NCBI GenBank assembly: GCA_904420065.1
Contig: CAJFTU010000041.1
Location: 1 to 64,000 of the forward strand
Length of the DNA: 64,000 nt
Direction: 5' to 3'
DNA from: an uncultured Emergencia sp.
GTDB taxonomy: Bacteria; Bacillota; Clostridia; Peptostreptococcales; Anaerovoracaceae
Shown here: piece by piece, positions 20,740 to 29,742 of the stretch
How the letters are laid out: every line of letters starts with the position of its first letter
Numbering within the stretch: position 1 is the stretch's first letter
Made by a program: the position numbers and the translations under genes
The notes under the pieces: generated by a model
The model's input: the letters and a program-made list of their open reading frames with translations, nothing else
Told to the model about the DNA's origin: nothing
The model's database searches: none

Positions 20740-21595
20740 TGATCCTCACCTCCGGTTCCAGTTTAACGCCGAATTTATCGTATACGATGTTCTGCACCAG
20801 GTGCATCAGATCTATGATATCCGAAGCGCTGGCTCCGCCTCTGTTGATGATAAAGCCGCTGTGCAGTTCCGATACCTGAGCTCCGCCTACAGTCAGGCCT
20901 TTAAGCCCGGCATCCTGTATCAATTTTCCGGCAAAATAGCCCTCCGGCCGCTTGAAAAAGCTTCCGCAGCTGGGATACTGCACCGGCTGTTTTTCGTTTC
21001 TCCGCCGGGTAAGCTCGGACATCTTCAGGGCGATCTGTTCGTGATCTCCCGATTCCAGTTTTAATACGGCGGAAACTGCGATATCGCCGGTTTTCTCCAG
21101 AATGCTGTGCCGGTAGGAAAAGTCCATATCTTCCGCGGACAAGACGGAAACGCCGCTCCCGTCCTTCTTTACCACCGTGACCTCTTCCACAATATCCTTC
21201 ATCTCTCCGCCATAGGCGCCGGCGTTCATGAATACGGCGCCGCCGATGCTTCCCGGTATACCGCTGGCAAATTCAAAACCGGTCAGGTTCTCGCCCAGGG
21301 CCGCTTTTGCCACCGAAGACATCAGCGCTCCGCTTCCGCAGATCAGCCGGTTTCCATCCCTTCTGATGTCAGAAAAGGCTTTTCCCAAACGGACCACAAC
21401 GCCGTCGAATCCGGAATCACAGATCAGCGTATTGGAGCCGTTTCCCAGCACAATATACTTCCTGCCGCTTTCCCGGATTTCTTTCATCAGCTCGATCAGC
21501 TCGTCAGTGTTCTCCGGCATTACCAACTCTTTGGCCTTCCCCCCGGCTCTAAAGGAAGTGTACCTTCCCATATCCACATTCTCTAATCTCTCCAT
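20729..21595 (-). CDS. murB: UDP-N-acetylenolpyruvoylglucosamine reductase
   Basis: 288 residues, the shorter (type II) form. FAD-binding and active-site parts are visible: NTDELIELM.., GNGSNTLICDSGFDG, SGIPGSIGGAVFMNAGAYGG, YPSCGSFFKRPEG with the Ser proton donor, and a final Glu in EPEVRIIG. It makes UDP-MurNAc from the MurA product using NADPH. murA itself lies about 41 kb away in this window. It starts directly after the AI-2E-type permease. Confidence 0.96.
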   Translation of the reverse strand: MERLENVDMGRYTSFRAGGKAKELVMPENTDELIELMKEIRESGRKYIVLGNGSNTLICDSGFDGVVVRLGKAFSDIRRDGNRLICGSGALMSSVAKAALGENLTGFEFASGIPGSIGGAVFMNAGAYGGEMKDIVEEVTVVKKDGSGVSVLSAEDMDFSYRHSILEKTGDIAVSAVLKLESGDHEQIALKMSELTRRRNEKQPVQYPSCGSFFKRPEGYFAGKLIQDAGLKGLTVGGAQVSELHSGFIINRGGASASDIIDLMHLVQNIVYDKFGVKLEPEVRIIGD

Positions 21596-22831
21596 TTACA
21601 GTATATCCTTTCTGTCGATATCATATTGGTTGTATTCCTGATATGCTTCCGTTTCTACAGGTAATTTCTTTTTCTTCAGTCGATTTTCAATATAACGGCT
21701 TCCATAATAATAGATCATGGCAAACACCGGAACGCCGAGAACCATGCCCAAAAATCCGAACAGACCTCCGCCGACGATAATCGCAAACATCACCCAAAAG
21801 CTGGCCAGTCCCGTCGTTTCCCCCAAAATCTTCGGTCCCAGGATGTTCCCGTCAAACTGCTGTAATCCGAGGATCATAATCAGGAAGTAAACCGCCTGAA
21901 TCGGACTGGAAAAACAGATGATGATGGCCGAAGGGATGGCCCCGATAAACGGTCCGAAAAACGGAATAAAGTTGGTGACGCCTACGATTGTGCTGACCAG
22001 CACGGTATACGGCAGCTTTAAGATGCTCATCAGAATAAAGCACAGTATACCGATGATCAGCGAATCGATCAGCTTTCCGTTGATAAATCCGCCGAATGTT
22101 CTGTTGGCAAAATAAGCAAATTCCATAAAGGAGTCGGATCTCTTCTTACTCATAGTGGCCAAAATCGTCTTTCTGGCCTGAGCCTTAAAGGTTTCCTTGC
22201 TGTTGAGAAAATATACGCAGACGATAACGCCGATCAGGATATTCAGCAGAGTTCGCAGGGTAACGATAACGCCTTGAGAGATCTGGGACATATACACGCC
22301 AATGAGCGGAAGCAGATCGTTTTCCGACCATTCCATAAAAGCGTCCCTGACTCTGCCTACGACGGACTCAAAAGCGCCTGCAATCTCCGGATTTCGCTCA
22401 GCCGTAAAGGTTCTCTCCAACCAGTCGATCAGATCGTTAAATCTGTCCGGCATGACCTGTATGAGCCCTATGATACTCCGCAGAGTCTCTGGAAGAACTA
22501 ACGCGAAAAGACCTCCTATCACCCCAAAGAGAACAATCAGGGAGACAACGGTTCCGATAACTCTGGCAAAACGCAGAGCAGTCTTCTTTGTCCTGAAGGC
22601 TTTCTGGGCCGGCCTGTACATCCGCCTGACCGTCACATTGTACACGGGACAAAGCAGGTAGGCCATCACCAACCCAAAGATAAACGGAGACAGTATCGTA
22701 CTCAGAACCGACCAGGCCTCCTGCACCCGATTGAAGTGGATAATCACCTCGTACAGTACAATCAGTGCCGCTCCGGCTGCAAAGACGGTAATCCCCATCT
22801 TAACATAGCCGCTCTTTAACCGTTCTTTCAA
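21596..22831 (-). CDS. AI-2E-family transporter (PerM/YtvI-like) permease
   Basis: 411 residues with about eight membrane helices and a soluble loop (about 115-190). The conserved region VGVTNFIPFFGPFIGAIPSA and ILGPKILGETTGL is typical. The family includes autoinducer-2 exporters and Na+/H+ antiporters, so the substrate is not clear. Start is TTG 22831 with AGAGGTG upstream; no better ATG exists nearby. First gene of the operon with murB, the PHP gene and rapZ. Confidence 0.85.
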   Translation of the reverse strand: MKERLKSGYVKMGITVFAAGAALIVLYEVIIHFNRVQEAWSVLSTILSPFIFGLVMAYLLCPVYNVTVRRMYRPAQKAFRTKKTALRFARVIGTVVSLIVLFGVIGGLFALVLPETLRSIIGLIQVMPDRFNDLIDWLERTFTAERNPEIAGAFESVVGRVRDAFMEWSENDLLPLIGVYMSQISQGVIVTLRTLLNILIGVIVCVYFLNSKETFKAQARKTILATMSKKRSDSFMEFAYFANRTFGGFINGKLIDSLIIGILCFILMSILKLPYTVLVSTIVGVTNFIPFFGPFIGAIPSAIIICFSSPIQAVYFLIMILGLQQFDGNILGPKILGETTGLASFWVMFAIIVGGGLFGFLGMVLGVPVFAMIYYYGSRYIENRLKKKKLPVETEAYQEYNQYDIDRKDIL

Positions 22832-22960
22832 AACAAAAACACCTCTGTCCTCAACACAGTCAGGAAAACCCTCTTAATGTTATACTACCACAAAGGATTA
22901 TTTTTTACCATAATATTTCTTGCGGAAGCAGACGGGCAGCGGGCAGTCGCATAAACCTTA

Positions 22961-22995
22961 CAGGAGACCGCCTGCATAAAGCAGGCGGTCTCCTG
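22961..22995. terminator. strong GC-rich hairpin between operons
   Basis: Perfect 15-bp arms CAGGAGACCGCCTGC and GCAGGCGGTCTCCTG with a 5-base loop. It lies 39 bases past the stop at 23035 and serves the minus-strand symporter remnant operon. Confidence 0.8.
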
Positions 22996-23034
22996 ACTTT
23001 CCGTTTCTTTCTGCCCGGCCTGCTGTTCGCCCTT

Positions 23035-23583
23035 TTACCGGGCCCGATGGCTTTGGCCGCCGTCCGCAGGAATGGTGATATACCTCACCTTGTTCCCTTC
23101 GCTCATATCGCCGTAAAAAGCTACATAAAAAGGTCGATAGACCGATTTGAAATTGACGATTTCCGCCTCGTGCATACCTCCCATGGAACGATGGGTAATC
23201 TTATGCGCCAGCATCTTGGCCCTTTTGATCGCTTCGTCCTGATCGAAGCCGGCGCTTTGTAAGTTGATATTGTCGGTGATTTCGATTCTCTCAAACTGCA
23301 GATTCTGATCGGCAATCAATGCTACGCCGCCGGTAGTCCCGTTGACCAGGATATCCATCCGCTTGCATATCGGCTTTGATCTTCCCCGAATGCGGGACAG
23401 CAGCGCAGGTCTGCCTACGGTCTTTATACTGATAATCTCGTATTCTATGTACATCAGCTGCAGCCGGGTAAGCGGCAGGTTTCTGAATACAAGGTTCCAC
23501 AGCCAATCCCCTTTTTTCTCCGCAATTTTCCATGCCTCTTCACTGTTCATCTTCAATTTCAACGTATTAATGTATTCGCTCAT
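23035..23583 (-). CDS. hypothetical soluble protein, last gene of a symporter operon
   Basis: 182 residues, no signal peptide or membrane segment, no family recognised. The first 30 residues form a helix with MNSEEAWKIAEKKGDWL. A Gly-rich central strand NGTTGGVALI and a basic loop RIRGRSKPICKRMD are notable. It overlaps the small membrane gene upstream by 17 bases, so it was made together with that protein and the now truncated symporter. Confidence 0.55.
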   Translation of the reverse strand: MSEYINTLKLKMNSEEAWKIAEKKGDWLWNLVFRNLPLTRLQLMYIEYEIISIKTVGRPALLSRIRGRSKPICKRMDILVNGTTGGVALIADQNLQFERIEITDNINLQSAGFDQDEAIKRAKMLAHKITHRSMGGMHEAEIVNFKSVYRPFYVAFYGDMSEGNKVRYITIPADGGQSHRAR

Positions 23584-23827
23584 TTTTCCCCTCTTTTATC
23601 TTTTGATTCTGCATCTTGATAAAACCGCCCAAGGTTTTCGCGTAATTGATCGTAACGATCAGAACGATAGACAGCAAGACCATAGGGAAAACCCAACCGG
23701 TCAAAAAATCTATCTGATATTTGAACGAACAGAAGATAATCACGACCAGCAGGAAATATCCGACAACCAAAAGGCCATCCATTCCCAGCCATTCGATTCG
23801 ATTGGAATCCTTTTTCTTATCTTTCAT
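23567..23827 (-). CDS. small two-helix membrane protein next to the symporter remnant
   Basis: 86 residues with two membrane helices (about 16-34 and 45-63) and charged ends. AAGGAGG precedes two adjacent ATGs; 23827 has the better spacing. It lies 14 bases after the symporter stop and may have been its accessory subunit. No named family seen. Confidence 0.6.
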   Translation of the reverse strand: MKDKKKDSNRIEWLGMDGLLVVGYFLLVVIIFCSFKYQIDFLTGWVFPMVLLSIVLIVTINYAKTLGGFIKMQNQKIKEGKNERIH

Positions 23828-23841
23828 CATCTTCCTCCTTT

Positions 23842-24460
23842 TCAGACAGACAGGGCTTCACCCTGATCTAAAGGCTTGCCGATTCGATTTCCGATAATGT
23901 AGAAAATCAGAGAAGCGAGAAAACAAAGCGGCAAAGGGTCATCTACAAAGGACACCGGCCAGATCAGCGTACAAATATAGGAAATACTTCCTCCCAGCAT
24001 GCTCAAAAGTCCGCCGGCAGGCGTCTTTCTTCCCTTATAAATCAGGGCGCCCGCTACAGGAATTACGCCTCCCGCAGCCCAGATTGCCGAGACGAGTCCG
24101 AAGAGATCCATAGCTACGGTGAACTTTGAAGCGACCAATAATCCGACGATACCCAAAACCACAATGGAAATTCTGGTGAGAATGAGCAATTCTCTTTCGG
24201 AAGGATTTTTTCTCAGCTTTCCGTAAATATCGTATGCGAAAAGTGTACCGCCGCAGAGCAGATAGCTGTCCAGAGCGGAAATCGCCGAGCCGATCAGCGC
24301 TACGACAAACAGGGCCCTCAATCCCACCGGAAGCGTCTCTAATACCATGGTCACATAACCTGTGCCCGGATCCAATTCCGGATGAGTAACATTGACCATC
24401 ATTCCGGTAGAAGCCAAAACGGCATCCATTACTACCCAGATCAACAGAACAGATAAAAGA
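23842..24460 (-). pseudogene. 5'-truncated Na+:solute symporter (SSS family), C-terminal third only
   Basis: About 200 residues homologous to the end of sodium:solute symporters: VALIGSAISALDSYLLCGGTL (the conserved SSS motif with the Na+-site Ser), then four to five membrane helices. Intact members have about 480-520 residues. Going upstream the frame meets TGA at about 24465, with no start or ribosome-binding site. The missing 300 residues are nowhere in the window. The break coincides with the start of a truncated regulator on the other strand, which suggests a single deletion. Confidence 0.8.
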
Positions 24461-24854
24461 GATCAAATTTATTCTTTCCGCCTTTACCTATCCGCACTTA
24501 ATGATCAATATTTACAATGACAAGCTGACGATCTACCGCAACATGCTGATGCCGGTCATGTCTTCAAGTCTGGAGGATATCGCCGATAACATAAAGGTAT
24601 TCAGCGATCCGACCAGGCTGAAAATGGTTAAACTGCTGATGAACGGAGAATTGAGCAACAAGGCTCTATCCCTGCTCCTGAGCATCACTCCCGCTTCTGT
24701 TTCTCAGCACCTGAAGATTTTAAAGGACACCGGCCTGGTCTCAGCGGTCAAACACAAGAACAATATATTCTACCGCATCAATCAGAATCAGATCGATCAT
24801 ATTCTATCTGAAGTGACGAGATTTCTGCAGGAGGGCAGCGGAACGTCTTTTTGA
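24450..24854 (+). pseudogene. ArsR-type winged-helix regulator, probably 5'-truncated
   Basis: From ATG 24501 there are 117 residues holding a complete ArsR winged helix: IADNIKVFSDPTRLKMVKLL, then the recognition helix ITPASVSQHLKILKDTGLV and the wing. However the reading frame continues upstream without a stop through protein-like sequence (IKFILSAFTYPHL), and no ribosome-binding site lies before 24501 or the inner ATGs. I infer that a longer regulator with an N-terminal domain lost its front. It might still be translated weakly. No target can be named. Confidence 0.6.
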
Positions 24855-24914
24855 ACCTCCACACCGGTCAAAAGGGTTTTTTATTTACTTTTTTTAATTT
24901 TTATAAATTCTCTA

Positions 24915-24942
24915 TTGACTTTTGCATACAAAGTCGTATAAT
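24915..24942 (+). promoter_or_regulatory. sigmaA promoter for the 79-residue orphan gene
   Basis: TTGACT (24915-24920), 16-bp spacer, TATAAT (24937-24942); start near 24949, then AAGGAGG at 24969. Confidence 0.75.
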
Positions 24943-24981
24943 TATTTCATGAATCAAATAATTATTCCAAGGAGGTTTCCC

Positions 24982-25221
24982 ATGCAAAAGTCTATTGCAA
25001 CAGATTGCCCGACCTATCTCGAATTAGGATTAAAAAACGGTGAAGTATATACAGTTAACGGCAAAGAACTGAACGACGAAGGCATCAAACACGTGATCGG
25101 CTATCTCTGTGAAGAGGTAAACGTAAAGGTTGAAGACGTCCTGTCCAAGGTTCGCGCGATGGAAAAAAACGACGGAGCGGTGACGCTGAAACTGCATAAC
25201 GGCGCGGTCAGCACATTTTAG
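24982..25221 (+). CDS. small orphan protein of 79 residues
   Basis: Soluble, starting MQKSIATDCPTYLELGLKNG. No family recognised. The start is set by AAGGAGG 8 bases upstream; the longer frame to 24922 begins inside the promoter. It has its own good promoter and a strong terminator, so it is likely well expressed. Predicted strand-helix-strand pattern (EVYTVNGKEL, EGIKHVIGYL, AVTLKLHNGAV). Confidence 0.7.
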   Translation: MQKSIATDCPTYLELGLKNGEVYTVNGKELNDEGIKHVIGYLCEEVNVKVEDVLSKVRAMEKNDGAVTLKLHNGAVSTF

Positions 25222-25254
25222 AAAAATGCAACAAGTATGAATAATTTTAAATGC

Positions 25255-25301
25255 AAAAGAGACTGTTTCAGCGGATAACCGCTGAGAAAACAGTCTCTTT
25301 T
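25255..25301. terminator. bidirectional terminator between the orphan gene and the Fic-like gene
   Basis: Outer arms AAAAGAGACTGTTT and AAACAGTCTCTTTT enclose an inner stem CAGCGG-ATAA-CCGCTG; the T run exists in both directions. Confidence 0.9.
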
Positions 25302-25314
25302 CTGTCTGTTTTTT

Positions 25315-25950
25315 CTATTCCCGGGCGCTGAGCATCAGACGATTCAACTCCAGGTTTCTGTCGATAACGCTCTCCCGGCCGCTGCGCAGAAACTCGGCAA
25401 GGGCGCCGTTGTATTCCTGCTCCGATAGGGTCAAAGGACAAAACCCCTGCCCGCTGTACATCAGCTCGTATTCCAGCGCTGTCCGGGCGATAAACTCGCT
25501 GTACCGGTCATAGGGATATATCCGGATAAGATGATTGTGAACCGCCACGGCTCTCTGTACCGGATCCGATCCTTTGCCGCGGTGCAAACCGGCAAACAGA
25601 CGGCGCAGCTCTTCTTCTATCTCAGAAGGCAGCACCGGATTATAACTGAGATGGAACAGAATCGGCGTGCTCTTTCTGTAGCAGGGGGATTCTCCTCCCG
25701 ACAGCTTTCGATAAAACTTATCCAGTGTCGGCGCAGACAGTTCTTCGTCCATGTTGAGAAGAGTATCCATAAGCGGCAGAACGGACACCAGGTTGGTAAT
25801 CAGAAGATGCTCTTCCAACGTCGCTTCCAGAACATATTCTCCCTTTGCAATTCTGATCGCGCGCTCTTCGCTGATCGGATTTCCCGAAAGGCGCATATTC
25901 ATGTTGATCCAGTCGATCTTCATTTCTTCCCTGTCAAATGATCTCTTCAT
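25315..25950 (-). CDS. Fic-fold protein with degenerate catalytic motif
   Basis: 211 residues with the Fic helical layout: N-terminal segment RLSGNPISEERA (compare S-x-I-EGN), mid helix EEHLLITNLVSVLPLM, core QRAVAVHNHLIRIYPY, and EQEYNGALAEF near the end. Where active Fic enzymes have HPFx(D/E)GNGRxxR this protein has YPYDRYSEFIAR (145-156), losing the catalytic His and the Gly/Asn phosphate loop. It is probably not an AMP-transferase; it may bind a protein or nucleotide. ATG 25950 lacks a clear site; ATG 25923 has AGGGA nearby and is an alternative. Confidence 0.6.
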   Translation of the reverse strand: MKRSFDREEMKIDWINMNMRLSGNPISEERAIRIAKGEYVLEATLEEHLLITNLVSVLPLMDTLLNMDEELSAPTLDKFYRKLSGGESPCYRKSTPILFHLSYNPVLPSEIEEELRRLFAGLHRGKGSDPVQRAVAVHNHLIRIYPYDRYSEFIARTALEYELMYSGQGFCPLTLSEQEYNGALAEFLRSGRESVIDRNLELNRLMLSARE

Positions 25951-25981
25951 AGTTGAATTCTACCACAAAAAGGAGAAACTG

Positions 25982-25990
25982 TGCTATAAT
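25982..25990 (+). promoter_or_regulatory. extended -10 promoter of the phosphodiesterase gene
   Basis: TGTGCTATAAT carries the TGn extended element before TATAAT (25985-25990); transcription would start near 25997, close to the ribosome-binding site at 26005. Confidence 0.6.
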
Positions 25991-26015
25991 TAGTAAAATA
26001 TACTTGGAGGATTTT

Positions 26016-26570
26016 ATGAAAATACTGGTGCTCAGCGACACGCACGGAGACCTGCGCAAGGTCTTTCAAATTTACGAGAAACTCAACAACATAGATCTGA
26101 TCCTTCACTGCGGAGACCATCAAAAAGACGCCGATACGCTGGAAAAAGCCCTCGGTACGCCTACAGTCTCCGTAAAGGGAAACTGTGACGGCGCGCAGAC
26201 AGCCGACAGAAAAACCGTACAGACGCCTGCAGGAAAAATTCTGCTGACCCACGGTCATCTCGATGGAGCAGGCTGCGATCCTCTCCGACTGAAATACCTT
26301 GCAGAAGAGAACCAGTGTATTGCCGTATGCTTCGGTCATACTCACGTTCCCGTGTGTGAAAAGGAGGACGGCATCTACCTGATCAATCCGGGCAGTCTCT
26401 CACGCCCCAGGGACGGCAGTAACGGTTCCTACGCCGTTATTCACAGCAACGAACAGGAATTCTACGCCAATATTGTATTTTACGATACCGTATGCGGCGG
26501 AAATGGTAAGAAAGGCAAAACCCAAGGCGGATTCTTACGCGGTCTCCTCAATTACAGCGATCGTTTCTGA
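26016..26570 (+). CDS. YfcE/MJ0936-family metallophosphodiesterase
   Basis: 184 residues from ATG 26016 (TTGGAGG 6 bases upstream). Di-metal ligands of a calcineurin-like phosphoesterase are present: LSDTHGD, HCGDH, a GNCD block, LTHGH and CFGHTHVPV. Members hydrolyse phosphodiesters such as bis-pNPP in vitro with Mn2+; the cellular substrate is not known. The C-terminal 15 residues (GGNGKKGKTQGG) are a basic extension. Monocistronic. Confidence 0.88.
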   Translation: MKILVLSDTHGDLRKVFQIYEKLNNIDLILHCGDHQKDADTLEKALGTPTVSVKGNCDGAQTADRKTVQTPAGKILLTHGHLDGAGCDPLRLKYLAEENQCIAVCFGHTHVPVCEKEDGIYLINPGSLSRPRDGSNGSYAVIHSNEQEFYANIVFYDTVCGGNGKKGKTQGGFLRGLLNYSDRF

Positions 26571-26606
26571 TATTTTTCACAACAAGAGCAACCCGATAGC
26601 CCATGC

Positions 26607-26657
26607 AAAAAGACCGCGGCGTCAGTATTTTCCAATCACTGACACTGCGGTCTCTTT
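26607..26657. terminator. bidirectional terminator between phosphodiesterase and dsdA
   Basis: AGACCGC(GG) and TCAGT pair with ACTGA and (CT)GCGGTCT around a 10-base loop, with A and T tracts outside. Confidence 0.85.
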
Positions 26658-26685
26658 TTCATTGCCTTTCATGTTCCTCCGGCAT

Positions 26686-27990
26686 TTATTTTCCCATACT
26701 GTAATAGGCTTTCATCTCTTCCTCAGGAACCATGCTTCCGCCGGTCGCCCATAAAATGTGCGACGCGTTTTTCAGTTTATCTTTCAGGTTGTTCTTGATC
26801 AGATAGCCTTCAGCAGAAAGTACATGCCGCGGACCGGTAAAGCTGGCGCAGGCCGAAGGTTCAATAAACAGATCCTCCGTATCCGCCAGAGAAGACAGGA
26901 ATCCGTAAAGCTTTTCATCGTTAATGGTGAAACAGCCGTCCAACAGGGTCTCCATTATGCTGCCCACCAACTTGGAAGGACGGGATACCGCGAGACCGTC
27001 GGCTGCGGTTTTGCCATCCAGGCCCACATCGTTTACCGAAATCTGATCGTGAAGACCAGTCAGCATGCCCAGAGTCATACACGGAGCGTGGGTCGGCTCT
27101 GCAAAGAAAATGTGAACGTTCTCCCCAAAGATCTGCTTCAGTCCGAAAGCAACGCCACCCGGGGCTCCGCCTACGCCGCAAGGGATATAGACGAACACCG
27201 GATTATCCTCGTCACAGGCGATCATCTGCCGCTTAAACTGATCGGCCAGCCTCTTCGCCGCCACAGAATAACCTAAGAACAGATCGGCCGAAGCTTCGTC
27301 GTCTACGAAATGACACATGGGATCCGCCGCAGCTTCCCTGCGCCCTTCTTGTACCGCTCTCTGATAGTCATCCTGATATTCGATGACTTTTACGCCTTTC
27401 TGACGGAGCAGATCTTTCTTCCACTGCCTGGCGTCAGCCGACATATGCACGGTCACCTTGAAACCCAGCTTAGCGCTGATTATTCCAATGGACAGACCCA
27501 GATTACCGGTAGATCCGACAGCGACGCTGTACTCGCTGAATACCTGTTTAAATCTCTCCTCGTTAAGCACGGAATAATCGTCGGTCTCGGCCAGCATTCC
27601 CCGCTCAAAGGCGATCTTTTCCGCCAGCTTGAGCACTTCGTAGATGCCGCCCCGCGCCTTGATTGAGCCTGACACGGCGAGATGGCTGTCGCATTTGAGA
27701 AACAATCTGCCCGGAATTTCTCTCTCATAGTCCGATTCCAGTTTCTTTTTCATCTTGCTGATCTCTATCAGCGGAGATTCGATAATGCCGCCGCTCTCCT
27801 CCGTCTCCGGAAAAGCGGTTCTAATGTACGGCGCAAATCGAGCAAGGCGAGCCCCGGCATCGTCTATGTCCTGCATAGTAAACGGCAGTTCGGCCTCCTG
27901 ACCCACTTTTTCGTTGAGCCAGAAAACTTCATCACAGTTTATCATATCCTGTATCATAGGGTATTCTACGATGAGTTTATCGATATCCAT
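26686..27990 (-). CDS. dsdA: D-serine ammonia-lyase (D-serine dehydratase)
   Basis: About 434 residues. The PLP-binding Lys lies in [14 protein letters not shown], the phosphate-binding glycine loop is [12 protein letters not shown], and [18 protein letters not shown] and the end [13 protein letters not shown] are family segments. It converts D-serine to pyruvate and ammonia, feeding PFOR and removing a toxic D-amino acid. The start is uncertain: AAGGGAG suits ATG 27990 best, with 27996 and a TTG at 28029 as alternatives. No dsdC-type regulator is adjacent. Confidence 0.93.
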   Translation of the reverse strand: MDIDKLIVEYPMIQDMINCDEVFWLNEKVGQEAELPFTMQDIDDAGARLARFAPYIRTAFPETEESGGIIESPLIEISKMKKKLESDYEREIPGRLFLKCDSHLAVSGSIKARGGIYEVLKLAEKIAFERGMLAETDDYSVLNEERFKQVFSEYSVAVGSTGNLGLSIGIISAKLGFKVTVHMSADARQWKKDLLRQKGVKVIEYQDDYQRAVQEGRREAAADPMCHFVDDEASADLFLGYSVAAKRLADQFKRQMIACDEDNPVFVYIPCGVGGAPGGVAFGLKQIFGENVHIFFAEPTHAPCMTLGMLTGLHDQISVNDVGLDGKTAADGLAVSRPSKLVGSIMETLLDGCFTINDEKLYGFLSSLADTEDLFIEPSACASFTGPRHVLSAEGYLIKNNLKDKLKNASHILWATGGSMVPEEEMKAYYSMGK

Positions 27991-28029
27991 ACGCATTCTC
28001 CCTTCCATATCGCTGAAAATCTTTATCAA

Positions 28030-28370
28030 AAGTGGGAGGCAGGCGCCGCATCTGCGCCCATTCCGCCCTCTGTCCGCCGCTTCAGCCTATTCGGCCCCTA
28101 CGCGGTGAACGCTCACTGTGGTTTTCAAATTTTACTTTCTTATTATACACTATCTTCCTCTAAAAAAAAAGTTTCATTTCCCGTGCAGCTGCGACAAACC
28201 TGTTGGCATTCAAAAGGAAATCATGGAAAATCATCGGATAGAGCCGAAGCGCCGGTACAAATTGCTCCCGTTGCAGAAGTCGCCGGAAGAAAACACTTTT
28301 CCTTTATCGGAATTTATGCAATAATATTACTTAATTAAAACTGCGGTTCACATTCGGGGAGATTGCGCTG
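28030..28370. other. intergenic region upstream of dsdA and the 78-residue gene
   Basis: 341 bases. It includes a possible 33-codon gene (28223-28324, listed separately), an A9 tract at 28158, and otherwise nothing recognisable. Confidence 0.4.
28223..28324 (+). CDS. possible 33-residue small protein
   Basis: ATG 28223 has AAAGGAAA 3 bases upstream. The peptide is basic in the middle (IEPKRRYKLLPL) and has no known relative. It precedes the 78-residue orphan by 46 bases. Weak evidence. Confidence 0.25.
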   Translation: MENHRIEPKRRYKLLPLQKSPEENTFPLSEFMQ

Positions 28371-28607
28371 ATGAATAAAGAATCGATGCTGAAGAGAGCT
28401 TTTAATCAGGCTATGGTCAACGACGCTGTCCGTCATGTCGACGAGAAGGCGGATTTTCTGGTTATTAAAAACTATATGACGCGCTATGCAAAAAAACACG
28501 GTGTGGATGTAAGCGAGGAAGAGATCGAAAAGTACATCGTGCAGCAGAAACGCCGCTACAATGAAGCGCTGAGGGGGTTTTCCTTCCACCGCCGGATGAT
28601 GAAATAG
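28371..28607 (+). CDS. small basic helical orphan protein
   Basis: 78 residues, helical and charged throughout (MLKRAFNQAMVNDAVRHVD, EEEIEKYIVQQKRRYNEAL). ATG 28371 follows GGGGAG at 9 bases. No family recognised; size and charge suggest a nucleic-acid or protein-binding role, but this is a guess. Confidence 0.55.
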   Translation: MNKESMLKRAFNQAMVNDAVRHVDEKADFLVIKNYMTRYAKKHGVDVSEEEIEKYIVQQKRRYNEALRGFSFHRRMMK

Positions 28608-28660
28608 CCCGCTTTTCTGCGCGGGCAGGCCGCCGCCTATACTGGAAAACAGCCTACCAT

Positions 28661-28688
28661 CAGACCCAATTCCGCGGTCTGTTTTTTT
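28661..28688 (+). terminator. terminator after the 78-residue gene
   Basis: CAGACC...GGTCTG (6-bp stem, 9-base loop) followed by seven T. Confidence 0.6.
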
Positions 28689-29736
28689 ATCCCCGAATCC
28701 TGTCCGCAAAAGCCGCGGCTTTTTCTTCAAGGCCGTCTATCTCAAGGATGCTTCCCGGATCGTTGGCGGTTTCCACCAGCGCGAATCGGCCGGGCAGGAT
28801 AAAATTCTTGTTCAGATTCATCGCCCCAAGGATCTGCTCCGCCACGATGTCGCCTCCGCTGTAGCCGGAAATCACTATGGCAAAAATCCGCTTCTTCGAA
28901 AAATCATTGGTGCGGAAAATCGCAGTCAGACGATTGATAAACGCGGTGATATTGGCGCTGACGGCATCGTTATAGTTTGGGCAGATCATGACCAGAGTAT
29001 CGCACTTTACGATAGCCGGATAGACCTTTTCCACCATGACGCCTCCGTAAAAGCATGTTCCGTTTTCGCCAAAATGCAGGCATTCCTCATAACTACACCC
29101 CCTGCAGTCCTGCAGGCTGCCGTTGCGCAGCGATACTTCTGTAATCTCTGCCTGGTTCTCAATCCGACTGCGGATAAGCTCCCAGAGCAGCAAGCTGTTA
29201 GACGTTTTTCTGCTGCTGGCGTGGACAGCCAGAATGTTAGGCCGTCTCGCCCCGGGCATTTTGAAATACAAGAGTTTCTTTATCAGCTCCTCCGTCTGTT
29301 TTTCGTAAGCGCCCAGGTTGTCCGTGCCCAACACCTTACCCATGACGTTAAAGTTATACAGAGAGCCGGTAGCTTCTATCAGCGGTTTTCCCGGAAAATC
29401 GCACCCGGCCATATTGGCCGAAAAAACCAGCCGTCTTGCCATACTCTTCGTGAAAAGTTCGCTGCTTCCATCCACAACTACGCCGGCGCAGCATCCGGCA
29501 AGACAGTCCGGATGGCTCAAAATGCACTCCAGCATGCGCCAGCACTCCATATTGTTCCCCGCTTCGGTAAGGCATACGGCGAACAGCAGCCTTTCTCCCC
29601 GTAAATCGATACTCTCCAGCTCTTCGGCCTTCAGAATATATCGAACCGGTACATTTTCCAGCGCCTTGGCCAACACCCGATCCATGCGTCCTTCCCGATG
29701 GAATTCACTGCAAAAAGGTTTGATTACCGTGAGCAT
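28687..29736 (-). CDS. flavodoxin-fold NAD(P)H-dependent FMN reductase-like protein with extra N-terminal domain
   Basis: 349 residues. The C-terminal half (about 165-349) is a flavodoxin-like NAD(P)H:FMN oxidoreductase domain with the FMN phosphate loop HASSRKTSNSLLLWEL and CPNYNDAVSANITAFINRL. It also has a Cys-rich insert DCRGCSYEECLHF, as in iron-sulfur flavoproteins, though it lacks the full cluster spacing. The N-terminal half (1-160) is an unassigned alpha/beta domain. Fourth and last gene of the operon starting with the sigma54 activator; GAGAGGTG lies before ATG 29736. Likely redox role, substrate unknown. Confidence 0.65.
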   Translation of the reverse strand: MLTVIKPFCSEFHREGRMDRVLAKALENVPVRYILKAEELESIDLRGERLLFAVCLTEAGNNMECWRMLECILSHPDCLAGCCAGVVVDGSSELFTKSMARRLVFSANMAGCDFPGKPLIEATGSLYNFNVMGKVLGTDNLGAYEKQTEELIKKLLYFKMPGARRPNILAVHASSRKTSNSLLLWELIRSRIENQAEITEVSLRNGSLQDCRGCSYEECLHFGENGTCFYGGVMVEKVYPAIVKCDTLVMICPNYNDAVSANITAFINRLTAIFRTNDFSKKRIFAIVISGYSGGDIVAEQILGAMNLNKNFILPGRFALVETANDPGSILEIDGLEEKAAAFADRIRG

Positions 29737-29742
29737 GTCCTG

